Source of the DNA: Lachnospiraceae bacterium
GTDB taxonomy: Bacteria; Bacillota; Clostridia; Lachnospirales; Lachnospiraceae
NCBI GenBank assembly: GCA_024694625.1
Contig: JAILJP010000058.1
Span: 1 to 46,264 of the forward strand
Reading direction: 5' to 3'
Length of the DNA: 46,264 bases
Of this stretch, positions 1-7,811 are shown one piece after another. Below the pieces are notes generated by a model. The model did not search any database. It was not told the origin of the DNA and was given only the letters and a program-made list of their open reading frames with translations. How positions within the stretch are numbered: the stretch's first letter is position 1; each line of letters starts with the position of its first letter. The translations under genes and the position numbers were made by a program.

Positions 1-1
1 G

Positions 2-29
2 TTGATTTTATGTAAAAGTGGTGTATAAT
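2..29 (+). promoter_or_regulatory. Sigma-A-type promoter of the arginine cluster
   Basis: A -35 like TTGATT (2-7) and a perfect -10 TATAAT (24-29) are separated by 16 nt. Transcription would start near 36, just ahead of an ARG-box-like palindrome and about 95 nt before argC. The call rests on hexamer matching only. Confidence 0.6.
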
Positions 30-41
30 TATGCAAGAATT

Positions 42-59
42 GATGATTAAATATTCATC
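42..59 (+). promoter_or_regulatory. ARG-box-like operator (ArgR/AhrC site)
   Basis: GATGATTAAATATTCATC is an 18-nt AT-rich imperfect palindrome with the layout of known ARG boxes (TGAAT..ATTCA half sites). It lies immediately downstream of the predicted start site of the arg promoter, where a bound arginine repressor would block transcription. The repressor gene is not in this window. A second short repeat, GTATAC-N5-GTATAC, follows at 71-87 with unknown meaning. Confidence 0.5.
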
Positions 60-131
60 GCCCAATTCCCGTATACTTGGGGTATACTCTTTAATGTACG
101 GAAAGTATAAGGAAAGGAAGATTACGAATAA

Positions 132-1199
132 ATGATTAATGTAGGTATTATCGGTGCAACGGGGTATGCCGGAGCCGAATTGGTACGAATTTTATTAAAC
201 CACAAGGATGCAAACATTAAATGGTATGGATCCAAATCTTATGTAGGTCAGAATTATGCAGATGTATATAAGAATATGTTTGAACTGGTAGAAGATGAAT
301 GTTTGGATGACAACATTGAAAAAATGGCTGAGAAAGTGGATGTGATTTTCACAGCGACCCCTCAGGGATATTTATCTACTATTTTAAATGAAGACATTCT
401 TAAGAAAGTAAAAATAATTGATTTGTCTGCGGATTATCGAATCAAAGACGTAGATGTTTATGAAAAATGGTATGGAATCAAACATGGAAGTCCTGAATTG
501 ATTTCAAAAGCAGTTTACGGATTATGTGAAGTAAATCGGGAAGAGATTAAAAATACCAGACTTCTTGCAAACCCCGGTTGCTTTACCACCTGTTCCATTT
601 TGACTGCCTATCCATTAATAAAAGAAGGTTATATTGACGGAAATACTTTGATTGTTGATGCAAAGAGCGGAACCAGTGGAGCTGGACGTGGTGCAAAACA
701 GCAAAACCTTTATTGCGAAGTAAATGAAAGCATAAAAGCTTACGGAGTTACCACGCATCGTCATACTCCGGAAATCGAAGAACAGCTTTCCTATGCAGCA
801 AATGAGGAGATTGTGATTTCCTTTACCCCTCATTTGGTACCTATGAATCGTGGGATTTTAGCTACAGAATATGCCTCTTTGAAAAAAGTTCCCATGCCTG
901 ACGGCAGTATGGATTATCCTACAGAGGAAATGATTAGCGACGTTTACAATAAGTATTATAAGGATGAAACTTTTATCCGTTTCTTGGGTGAAGGCGCAAC
1001 ACCGGAAACCAAGTGGGTAGAGGGTTCCAACTATGTGGATATTGGATTTAAAGTTGATCACCGAAGTCACCGTGTTGTGATGATGGGTGCCATTGACAAT
1101 TTGGTAAAAGGTGCTGCCGGACAGGCGGTACAAAATATGAATTTGATGTTTGGATTGCCGGAAAATGAAGGCTTATCTTTAGTGCCTATGTTCCCTTAA
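132..1199 (+). CDS. argC: N-acetyl-gamma-glutamyl-phosphate reductase
   Basis: This enzyme makes N-acetylglutamate semialdehyde from N-acetylglutamyl phosphate with NADPH, the third step of arginine synthesis in the cytoplasm. The N-terminal Rossmann motif GATGYAGAELVRIL is at residues 9-22. The catalytic cysteine lies in NPGCFTTC near residue 149, and HRHTPEIEEQ follows near 212. The 355-residue length is normal for the family. The ATG is preceded by AAGGAAAGGAAG at 109-120, a slightly long spacing. It heads the arg cluster, 24 bp before a GNAT gene. The call is secure. Confidence 0.96.
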   Translation: MINVGIIGATGYAGAELVRILLNHKDANIKWYGSKSYVGQNYADVYKNMFELVEDECLDDNIEKMAEKVDVIFTATPQGYLSTILNEDILKKVKIIDLSADYRIKDVDVYEKWYGIKHGSPELISKAVYGLCEVNREEIKNTRLLANPGCFTTCSILTAYPLIKEGYIDGNTLIVDAKSGTSGAGRGAKQQNLYCEVNESIKAYGVTTHRHTPEIEEQLSYAANEEIVISFTPHLVPMNRGILATEYASLKKVPMPDGSMDYPTEEMISDVYNKYYKDETFIRFLGEGATPETKWVEGSNYVDIGFKVDHRSHRVVMMGAIDNLVKGAAGQAVQNMNLMFGLPENEGLSLVPMFP

Positions 1200-1223
1200 A
1201 TAAAAAAGCTCAGGAAAGAAAAG

Positions 1224-1688
1224 ATGAAAAAAGATTTACAATTTAGGATTCGCCCTATGACGGAAGAAGATTACGATAAAGCCCATGATTTGTGGATGAC
1301 CATTCATGGATTTGGGATACGAAGCATTGATGACTCAAAAGAAGGAGTGGGACGCTTTTTGCGGCGGAATCCAAACATTTCCGCTGTTGCGGAGGCAGAA
1401 GGGAAAATCGTTGGGACCATTTTATGCGGTCACGATGGTCGAACCGGTTCTTTTTACCATGTTTGTGTTCATGAAGATTACAGACGAAGAGGAATCGGAA
1501 AGGCCATGGCTATTTTTTGCATGAAGGCCCTGCAAAACGAAAAGGTGAATAAAGTCAGTTTGGTTGCTTTTGTGGGAAACGAACTTGGAAACAAGTTTTG
1601 GCACGAAGAAGGTTGGACCATGAGAGAAGATGTGAATACCTACGACTTTATTTTAAATGATGCAAATATTACGAGATTCAACAGTTGA
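1224..1688 (+). CDS. GNAT-family N-acetyltransferase within the arg cluster
   Basis: A single-domain GNAT enzyme of 154 residues that transfers an acetyl group from acetyl-CoA. The acetyl-CoA pyrophosphate loop is visible as VHEDYRRRGIGKAMA near residues 82-96, and the C-terminal ENxxGNKFW-type segment is typical. It starts 24 bp after argC and ends 15 bp before argJ, so it is almost certainly cotranscribed with arginine genes. This position makes an N-acetylglutamate synthase-like role possible, which would complement ArgJ, but the substrate cannot be read from sequence. Protein or small-molecule acetylation unrelated to arginine remains possible. Confidence 0.85.
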   Translation: MKKDLQFRIRPMTEEDYDKAHDLWMTIHGFGIRSIDDSKEGVGRFLRRNPNISAVAEAEGKIVGTILCGHDGRTGSFYHVCVHEDYRRRGIGKAMAIFCMKALQNEKVNKVSLVAFVGNELGNKFWHEEGWTMREDVNTYDFILNDANITRFNS

Positions 1689-1703
1689 GAAAAGAGGAAA
1701 AAG

Positions 1704-2927
1704 ATGAAAGAGATTCTTGGCGGAGTTACTGCTGCAAAAGGATTTATGGCAGCCAGTTGTGAAGCAAATATAAAGTATAAAGACCGGACGGATATGGCGA
1801 TGGTCTATTCCAAAACACCTTGTGTTTGTGCCGGTACCTTTACAACAAATGTGGTAAAGGCAGCCTGCGTGAAATGGGATCAAAAAGTGGTTCATTCCGG
1901 TGAAATGATGCAGGCCGTTGTAATCAATTCCGGTATCGCAAATGCAGCCACCGGTCAAAAAGGTTGGGATGCCTGTGTTGCAACTGCAAAGGCTGTGGAA
2001 AACACTTTGAAAGTACCGTATACATCTGTGGCGGTAGCTTCCACCGGTGTAATCGGAGCACAGCTTCCTGTGGAGAAACTGGTAAAGGGTGTTGAGATGA
2101 TGAGCCCTGTTTTAAAGGATAGCTTGGAAGCCGGAACCGAAGCGGCCAAAGCAATTATGACAACAGATACCCTTCACAAAGAATTGGCGGTTTCCTTTAC
2201 TGTTGGAAATAAGGAAGTTACCTTGGGAGGAATGTCAAAGGGAAGCGGAATGATTCATCCCAATATGTGTACCATGTTGGCTTTTTTGACTACGGATTTG
2301 GCAATTGAAAAGTCCTTACTTCAGGAAGCTGTCAGTGACGTGGTAGGGGATACTTTTAATATGATTACCGTAGATGGTGATACATCCACAAATGATACGT
2401 TGCTTCTTATGGCAAACGGGGAAGCCCAAAACCCTGTGATTACCGAAAAAAATGAAGATTACAATACGTTCAAAGAGGCTTTGTATTTTGTATGTGAAAC
2501 CCTTGCCAAAAAGATGGCGGCAGACGGAGAGGGTGCCAGCAAACTTTTTGAAGCAAAGGTCGTAAACGCAAAGACAAAGGAAGATGCAAAAATCTTATCC
2601 AGAGCGATTGTTGGTTCCAACTTATCAAAGGCGGCAATCTTTGGATGTGATGCAAATTTTGGACGCTTCCTTTGCGCTATGGGATACTCCGGTTCCTTGT
2701 TTGATGAAAATGATGTAGAGATGTTCTTTAAAAGTGAAAATGGAACGATTCAGGTTTTTGACAAAGGTACACCCCTTGAATTTGATGAAGAAAAAGCCCT
2801 TAAGATTATGAAGGCAAAAAGTGTTTGCGTTTTTGTGGATATGCATGAAGGTGATGCATCCGCTACAGCTTGGGGATGTGATTTGACTCACGAATATGTA
2901 ACCATTAATGCAGATTACAGAAGCTAA
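1704..2927 (+). CDS. argJ: Glutamate N-acetyltransferase / ornithine acetyltransferase (ArgJ)
   Basis: ArgJ recycles the acetyl group from N-acetylornithine to glutamate. Bifunctional members also use acetyl-CoA. The precursor self-cleaves ahead of a catalytic threonine. Here the site reads GMIHPNMCTMLAF with Thr at residue 190, and the usual Ala before the Thr is a Cys. The C-terminal ends in the expected THEYVTINADYRS. The length of 407 matches the family. It lies 15 bp downstream of the GNAT gene, with AAAAGAGGAAAAAG as ribosome site. Whether it is mono- or bifunctional cannot be decided here. Confidence 0.96.
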   Translation: MKEILGGVTAAKGFMAASCEANIKYKDRTDMAMVYSKTPCVCAGTFTTNVVKAACVKWDQKVVHSGEMMQAVVINSGIANAATGQKGWDACVATAKAVENTLKVPYTSVAVASTGVIGAQLPVEKLVKGVEMMSPVLKDSLEAGTEAAKAIMTTDTLHKELAVSFTVGNKEVTLGGMSKGSGMIHPNMCTMLAFLTTDLAIEKSLLQEAVSDVVGDTFNMITVDGDTSTNDTLLLMANGEAQNPVITEKNEDYNTFKEALYFVCETLAKKMAADGEGASKLFEAKVVNAKTKEDAKILSRAIVGSNLSKAAIFGCDANFGRFLCAMGYSGSLFDENDVEMFFKSENGTIQVFDKGTPLEFDEEKALKIMKAKSVCVFVDMHEGDASATAWGCDLTHEYVTINADYRS

Positions 2928-2938
2928 AGGAAAGTACC

Positions 2939-2966
2939 TTTTCATAAAACAAAACTTTGCTATAAT
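2939..2966 (+). promoter_or_regulatory. Possible internal promoter upstream of metY
   Basis: A perfect -10 TATAAT (2961-2966) stands 16 nt after a weak -35 TTTTCA (2939-2944) in the 72-bp gap before the sulfhydrylase gene. It could allow metY, argB and argD to be transcribed apart from argC-argJ. The gap is too short for a SAM riboswitch or T-box. Confidence 0.4.
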
Positions 2967-2999
2967 TAAAAACTGGAATAAACACTAGGAGGATGAAAC

Positions 3000-4283
3000 A
3001 TGAGTGATTATAAGTTGAATACAAAGTGTGTACAGGGTGGATATACACCTGGAAACGGGGAACCTCGCCAGATTCCCATCGTTCAGTCCACAACATTTAA
3101 ATACAATACTTCTGAGGATATGGGAAAATTATTTGATCTGGAAGCTAGCGGATATTTCTATACAAGACTTCAGAATCCTACCAATGATTATGTGGCTGCA
3201 AAAATTGCAGAAATGGAAGGCGGTTGTGCAGCAATGCTTACTTCTTCCGGACAGGCTGCAAACTTTTTTGCATTATTTAATATTTGTGAATGTGGTGACC
3301 ATATTGTGGCATCTTCATCCATTTACGGCGGAACATTTAATTTGATTGCGGTAACCATGAAAAAGATGGGCATCGATGTTACCTTTGTAAGCCCGGATGC
3401 TTCTGAAGAAGAATTAAATGCAGCATTTTGTGAAAACACAAAGGCTATGTTTGGAGAAACCATTGCAAACCCTGCACTTACTGTTTTGGATATTGAATTG
3501 TTTGCCCGTGTTGCCCATGCTCACGGCGTACCGTTGATTGTAGACAATACCTTTCCTACACCGGTAAACTGCAGACCAATCCAATGGGGAGCTGACATCG
3601 TTACCCATTCTACTACGAAATACATGGACGGTCATGGAGCTGCCGTAGGTGGTGCCATTGTAGATTCCGGAAACTTTGATTGGATGGCACATGCAGACAA
3701 GTATCCCGGACTTTGTACTCCTGATGAGTCTTACCATGGAATTACTTATGCAGAAAAATTTGGAAAAGAAGGCGCTTTTATTACAAAGGCAACTGCTCAG
3801 CTTATGAGAGATTTGGGCTCCATCCAGTCTCCTCAGAATGCGTTCTACTTAAACCTTGGATTGGAATCTATTCATGTTCGTATGCCCCGTCATGTGGAAA
3901 ACGGTCAGGCAGTAGCAGAATTCTTGGAAAAGCATCCTAAGGTAGTTTGTGTAACATATTCAGGATTAAAATCTGACAAGTATTATGATTTGGCGCAAAA
4001 GTATTTGCCAAACGGAGGATGCGGTGTTGTTTCCTTCGAGGTAGAAGGTGGAAGAGATGCAGCTCAGAAGTTTATGAAATCATTGAAATTGGCTGCAATT
4101 GAAACCCATGTGGCAGATGCAAGAACCTGCTGCTTGAATCCCGCAACATCTACTCACAGACAGATGACAGATGAACAGCTTGCTGCTGCAGGAATCCCTG
4201 CAGGATTGATTCGTATGTCTTGCGGATTGGAAGATAAAGAAGATTTGATTGCAGACTTAAGTCAGGCTTTAGATCAGATTTAA
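3000..4283 (+). CDS. metY: O-acetylhomoserine sulfhydrylase (Cys/Met metabolism PLP enzyme)
   Basis: A 427-residue PLP enzyme of the Cys/Met metabolism family that makes homocysteine from O-acetylhomoserine and sulfide. The start YKLNTKCVQGGYTPGNGEPR is typical of MetY. The PLP-lysine segment is THSTTKYMDGHGAAVGG near residues 201-217, and the segment HVADARTCCLNPATSTHRQM is the MetY-type C-terminal substrate motif. A strong AGGAGG stands 9 nt before the ATG. It sits between argJ and argB, which is unusual because it serves methionine rather than arginine synthesis. MetB/MetC-like activity is less likely given the length and the N-terminus. Confidence 0.92.
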   Translation: MSDYKLNTKCVQGGYTPGNGEPRQIPIVQSTTFKYNTSEDMGKLFDLEASGYFYTRLQNPTNDYVAAKIAEMEGGCAAMLTSSGQAANFFALFNICECGDHIVASSSIYGGTFNLIAVTMKKMGIDVTFVSPDASEEELNAAFCENTKAMFGETIANPALTVLDIELFARVAHAHGVPLIVDNTFPTPVNCRPIQWGADIVTHSTTKYMDGHGAAVGGAIVDSGNFDWMAHADKYPGLCTPDESYHGITYAEKFGKEGAFITKATAQLMRDLGSIQSPQNAFYLNLGLESIHVRMPRHVENGQAVAEFLEKHPKVVCVTYSGLKSDKYYDLAQKYLPNGGCGVVSFEVEGGRDAAQKFMKSLKLAAIETHVADARTCCLNPATSTHRQMTDEQLAAAGIPAGLIRMSCGLEDKEDLIADLSQALDQI

Positions 4284-4306
4284 GTTTTTAGGAAAGAAGG
4301 AAAAAG

Positions 4307-5212
4307 ATGGCTCAAAACAGTATGGAAGAAGTTATGGCAAAGGCGGAAGTGTTGATCGAAGCCTTGCCATACATTCAAAGATTTAATCGTAAAGTAATTG
4401 TTGTAAAATACGGCGGAAGTGCCATGGTGGATGAAAACCTGAAAAATCAGGTGATTCAGGATGTGACACTTTTGAAGTTGGTAGGGTTTAAACCCATTAT
4501 TGTTCACGGCGGTGGAAAGGAAATTTCTCGTTGGGTGGAAAAGGCCGGCATGGAACCGGAATTTGTAAACGGACTGCGTAAAACCGATGCACCTACCATG
4601 GAAGTGGCAGAAATGGTTTTAAACCGTGTGAATAAATCCTTGGTACAAAGAGTGCAGTCCTTAGGTGTAAATGCCATTGGTATTTCCGGTAAGGACGGCG
4701 GACTGTTACAGGTGGAAAAAAAGTTGTCCAACGGACAGGACATTGGATTTGTGGGAGAGGTGAAAAATGTAAATCCCAGAATCCTTTGGGATATGTTGGA
4801 AAATGACTTTTTACCTATTGTCTGTCCTATTGGATTGGATGATGACTTTGAAACCTACAATATCAATGCGGATGATGCAGCCTGTGCCATTGCTGAGGCT
4901 ATGGGGGCAGAAAAACTTGCATTTTTAACAGATATTGAAGGCGTATATAAGGATCCTAAGGATTCTTCTACATTGATTTCTGAGTTGAGTGTTTCTGAAG
5001 CGAAGAAATTGATTTCCGATGGTTATATTGGAGGCGGAATGCTACCGAAGTTAAATAACTGTATCAGTGCAATTGAAAAAGGTGTTTCTCGCGTTCATAT
5101 TTTGGATGGAAGAATTGCTCATTGTCTTTTGTTGGAAATTTTTACCAACAAAGGTATCGGCACCGCCATTATCAAAGATGAGGATCAAAAGTACTATATG
5201 GAGGAAGCATAG
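4307..5212 (+). CDS. argB: Acetylglutamate kinase
   Basis: Phosphorylates N-acetylglutamate, the second and often feedback-controlled step of arginine synthesis. The amino-acid-kinase fold is visible: KYGGSAM near residues 33-39 (ATP site), [13 protein letters not shown] near 64-76, [20 protein letters not shown] near 185-204, and [10 protein letters not shown] near 246. The length of 301 is typical. The ribosome site is GAAAGAAGGAAAA. It is followed with no real gap by argD: the TAG ends at 5212 and the argD ATG begins at 5214. Confidence 0.97.
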   Translation: MAQNSMEEVMAKAEVLIEALPYIQRFNRKVIVVKYGGSAMVDENLKNQVIQDVTLLKLVGFKPIIVHGGGKEISRWVEKAGMEPEFVNGLRKTDAPTMEVAEMVLNRVNKSLVQRVQSLGVNAIGISGKDGGLLQVEKKLSNGQDIGFVGEVKNVNPRILWDMLENDFLPIVCPIGLDDDFETYNINADDAACAIAEAMGAEKLAFLTDIEGVYKDPKDSSTLISELSVSEAKKLISDGYIGGGMLPKLNNCISAIEKGVSRVHILDGRIAHCLLLEIFTNKGIGTAIIKDEDQKYYMEEA

Positions 5213-5213
5213 G

Positions 5214-6407
5214 ATGACGAAAGAAGAATATATTGATTACGGAGAACAGCATCTTTTTCATGTATATAATCGCTTCCCTGTGGTATTTCATCACGGAGAA
5301 GGAATGAACCTTTACGATACCGACGGAAAAGAGTATTTGGATTTTGCGTCAGGTATTGGTGTAATGGCCTTTGGTTATGGAAACAAAGCATACAATGAGG
5401 CATTAAAACAACAGATTGACTGTATTTTACATACCTCGAATCTTTATTATCATCCCGCCCTTTGCGAGGCAGCAGATGGGGTTGCCAGAGCCACCGGTTT
5501 GGATAAGGTATTCTTTACAAATTCCGGAGCAGAGGCAATCGAAGGTGCTATTAAAACCGCGAAAAAGTACGCTTTTTTAAGAGACGGATTTGCCGGTCAT
5601 GAGATTATCGCTATGTCCCATTCCTTCCATGGAAGAACGGTGGGAGCGGTATCGGTAACAGGAAACGATCATTACAGAGAGCCTTTCTATCCCTTGATGG
5701 ATGGTGTAAAATTTGCCACCTTCAATGATTTGGAAAGCGTAAAAGCTCAGATTACGGACAAGACCTGTGCAATTCTTATGGAAACCATTCAGGGAGAGGG
5801 CGGCATCTATCCTGCAGAGCCCCGGTTCTTAGAAGGTGTGCGGGCTTTGTGTGACGAACATGATATTCTTTTGATTTTGGACGAAATCCAGTGCGGCATG
5901 GGCCGAAGCGGAAAGATGTACGCTTATCAGAACTATAATGTGCGTCCGGATATTGTTACCACAGCAAAGGCATTGGGAGCCGGTGTTCCTGTTGGAGCTT
6001 TTGTGGTTACAGAAAAAGTGGCAAAGAATTCTTTGAAGCCCGGAGATCACGGAACGACCTATGGTGGAAATCCTTTGGTTTGTGCAGCTGTGGCAAAATC
6101 CATTTCTCTTATGGAAGAGATGAAACTTCCAGAACATGTTTCTGAGATGACACCTTATCTCGAAGAAAAACTAGAAGAAGTGACAAAGAAGTATTCCTTT
6201 GCAACAGCACATCGTGGCATGGGATTTATGCAAGGAATCGTTCTTACCATCCCTGTGGGAGAAGTAGTGAAAAAATCACTGGAAAAAGGTTTGGTTGTTT
6301 TATCAGCCGGAAGTGATGTGCTTCGTCTTTTGCCTCCTTTAATTGCAACAAAAGAGGATATAGACAAAGGGTTTGAAATCTTGGATTCTGTATTGGCAGA
6401 GTTTTAA
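5214..6407 (+). CDS. argD: Acetylornithine aminotransferase
   Basis: A class III PLP aminotransferase of 397 residues that converts N-acetylglutamate semialdehyde to N-acetylornithine. Motifs are FTNSGAEAIEGAIKTA, LDEIQCGMGRSG (cofactor Asp) and TTAKALGAGVPVGAF (PLP lysine). The reading frame is open further upstream inside argB, but the ATG at 5214 preceded by GGAGG (5201-5205) gives the family-typical N-terminus MTKEEYIDYGEQHLF. It is translationally close to argB and is the last arg gene of the cluster. A large inverted repeat begins 15 bp after its stop. Confidence 0.95.
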   Translation: MTKEEYIDYGEQHLFHVYNRFPVVFHHGEGMNLYDTDGKEYLDFASGIGVMAFGYGNKAYNEALKQQIDCILHTSNLYYHPALCEAADGVARATGLDKVFFTNSGAEAIEGAIKTAKKYAFLRDGFAGHEIIAMSHSFHGRTVGAVSVTGNDHYREPFYPLMDGVKFATFNDLESVKAQITDKTCAILMETIQGEGGIYPAEPRFLEGVRALCDEHDILLILDEIQCGMGRSGKMYAYQNYNVRPDIVTTAKALGAGVPVGAFVVTEKVAKNSLKPGDHGTTYGGNPLVCAAVAKSISLMEEMKLPEHVSEMTPYLEEKLEEVTKKYSFATAHRGMGFMQGIVLTIPVGEVVKKSLEKGLVVLSAGSDVLRLLPPLIATKEDIDKGFEILDSVLAEF

Positions 6408-6421
6408 ATGTAACATTTTTG

Positions 6422-6530
6422 AAACGCCCTTGTAATAATTAGTTTTTTCATTTACAATTTGTGTTGTGAACAATCGGACTCCGGAAAAGGAGGACGTATT
6501 GAAAAAATTAATTATTACAATGGGCGTTTT
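6422..6530 (+). repeat. Long inverted repeat spanning the comEA start
   Basis: The left arm at 6422-6447 and the right arm at 6503-6530 are complementary over about 26 bp, with one bulged A and one G-U pair. Matching parts include AAACGCCC with GGGCGTTT and TTGTAATAATTA with TAATTATTACAA. The roughly 55-nt loop holds the ribosome site AAAAGGAGG (6485-6493) and the TTG start (6499). The right arm is codons 2-11 of comEA. It could act as a terminator-like barrier after argD, or as a translational control hairpin for comEA. Confidence 0.7.
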
Positions 6531-7110
6531 ATGCTGCACTTCTTTTTTGTTTTTCGGATGTAAAGACACATCCTATTTTCAGGAAAAAGAGGCAGCACTT
6601 GCAAATGAAGATGTTTCGGGTGAGGAGGAATTATCTTCCGATGTATCCGATGAAGGCAAGGAAGGTGGGGAGTCATCCCGGGAAATCTATGTTCAGGTTT
6701 GTGGGGCGGTAAAATCCCCCGGGGTCTTTTCGTTTTCTGCTACAGATCGGGTGTTTCAGGCAATTGAAGCAGCCGGAGGTCTTAGGGAAGATGCGGATCA
6801 AACCCTTTTAAATCAGGCGGAAGTATTGCAAGACGGCCAAAAGATATATGTGTACACCATGGAGGAAGCAAAGGAAATGGCTTCAGCTACATCCTCTGAG
6901 GCAAAAGAGGATGATGGACGAATCAATCTTAATACCGCAAGCAAAGAAGAACTTATGACATTAAGCGGTATTGGGGAGTCCAAGGCGACGGCAATTATTG
7001 CCTATAGGGAAGAACATGGTGGATTTTCTTCTGTAGAGGAATTAAAAAATATTTCAGGCATAAAAGATGGCGTTTATTCAAAAGTAGCCGATCTCCTATG
7101 CGTAAATTGA
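6499..7110 (+). CDS. comEA: ComEA-like helix-hairpin-helix DNA-binding lipoprotein
   Basis: A DNA receptor of the competence uptake machinery, predicted to be exported and lipid-anchored. I place the start at the TTG at 6499, 5 nt after AAAAGGAGG. The frame is open from a GTG at 6466, but that start lacks a ribosome site. The N-terminus is then a lipoprotein signal with lipobox LFFGC. An SLBB domain follows (IYVQVCGAVKSPGVF to QKIYVYT), then a serine/glutamate-rich linker, then the double HhH domain INLNTASKEELMTLSGIG to VYSKVADLLCV at the C-terminus. ComEA proteins are usually anchored by a transmembrane helix, so the lipobox is notable. Confidence 0.9.
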   Translation: MKKLIITMGVLCCTSFLFFGCKDTSYFQEKEAALANEDVSGEEELSSDVSDEGKEGGESSREIYVQVCGAVKSPGVFSFSATDRVFQAIEAAGGLREDADQTLLNQAEVLQDGQKIYVYTMEEAKEMASATSSEAKEDDGRINLNTASKEELMTLSGIGESKATAIIAYREEHGGFSSVEELKNISGIKDGVYSKVADLLCVN

Positions 7111-7121
7111 AAGAGGTCATT

Positions 7122-7811
7122 ATGGCAAAAAAAGTACTGGTAGTTGATGATGAAAAATTAATCGTAAAAGGAATTCGTTTCAGTTTAGAACAAGACGGTA
7201 TGGAAGTGGATACCGCTTATGATGGAGAAGAGGCATTCGAAAAGGCCTCTAACGGTTCCTTTGATATGATTCTGTTGGATGTTATGCTTCCAAAGATGGA
7301 TGGCTTTGAAGTTTGCCAGCGGATTCGTGAATTTTCCAATGTTCCCATTATTATGCTAACTGCAAAAGGGGATGACATGGATAAGATTTTGGGGTTGGAA
7401 TACGGAGCAGATGATTATATTACAAAGCCCTTCAATATTTTGGAAGTAAAAGCCCGTATTAAAGCAATTATGAGAAGAACCACTCCAAAGGTGGATGCAA
7501 AGACAAATAGCAATATTTTAATCAGCGGTGACGTAACCTTAGATACGGACAGCAGAAGATTAAAAATTCTAGACAAGGATTACAATCTTACTTCCAAGGA
7601 ATTTGATATGATGTATTTATTTGTAACAAATCCCGGGAAGGTTTACAGCAGAGAATTATTGTTAAATCAAATCTGGGGGGAAGATTATCCTGGCGATGCA
7701 CGTACCGTGGATGTGCATATCCGTAGACTTCGTGAAAAGATTGAACAAAATCCCAGTGAACCCAGATATATTCAGACTCGTTGGGGAGTAGGATATTACT
7801 ATCATGAATAA
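7122..7811 (+). CDS. OmpR/PhoB-family response regulator
   Basis: A 229-residue regulator with a receiver domain and a winged-helix DNA-binding domain. The acidic pair is VVDDE (residues 7-11), the phosphoacceptor is Asp53 in ILLDVMLPKMDGFE, and the conserved Thr80 and Lys102 are present (IMLTAKG, YITKPFN). The C-terminal effector ends RTVDVHIRRLREKIE...GVGYYYHE. The ATG at 7122, with AAAGAGGT upstream, is preferred over the in-frame ATG at 7098, which overlaps comEA. It overlaps the kinase gene by 8 bp, so they form a two-component pair. It resembles WalR/PhoP-type regulators, but the target is unknown. Confidence 0.93.
   Translation: MAKKVLVVDDEKLIVKGIRFSLEQDGMEVDTAYDGEEAFEKASNGSFDMILLDVMLPKMDGFEVCQRIREFSNVPIIMLTAKGDDMDKILGLEYGADDYITKPFNILEVKARIKAIMRRTTPKVDAKTNSNILISGDVTLDTDSRRLKILDKDYNLTSKEFDMMYLFVTNPGKVYSRELLLNQIWGEDYPGDARTVDVHIRRLREKIEQNPSEPRYIQTRWGVGYYYHE

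Noticed and set aside
2928-2999. SAM riboswitch or T-box before the methionine gene metY.
   Set aside because: The gap is only 72 nt and shows no long leader structure or terminator.
5067-5213. N-terminal extension of argD inside argB.
   Set aside because: The extension is out-of-frame argB sequence; the ATG at 5214 has the ribosome site and the family N-terminus.
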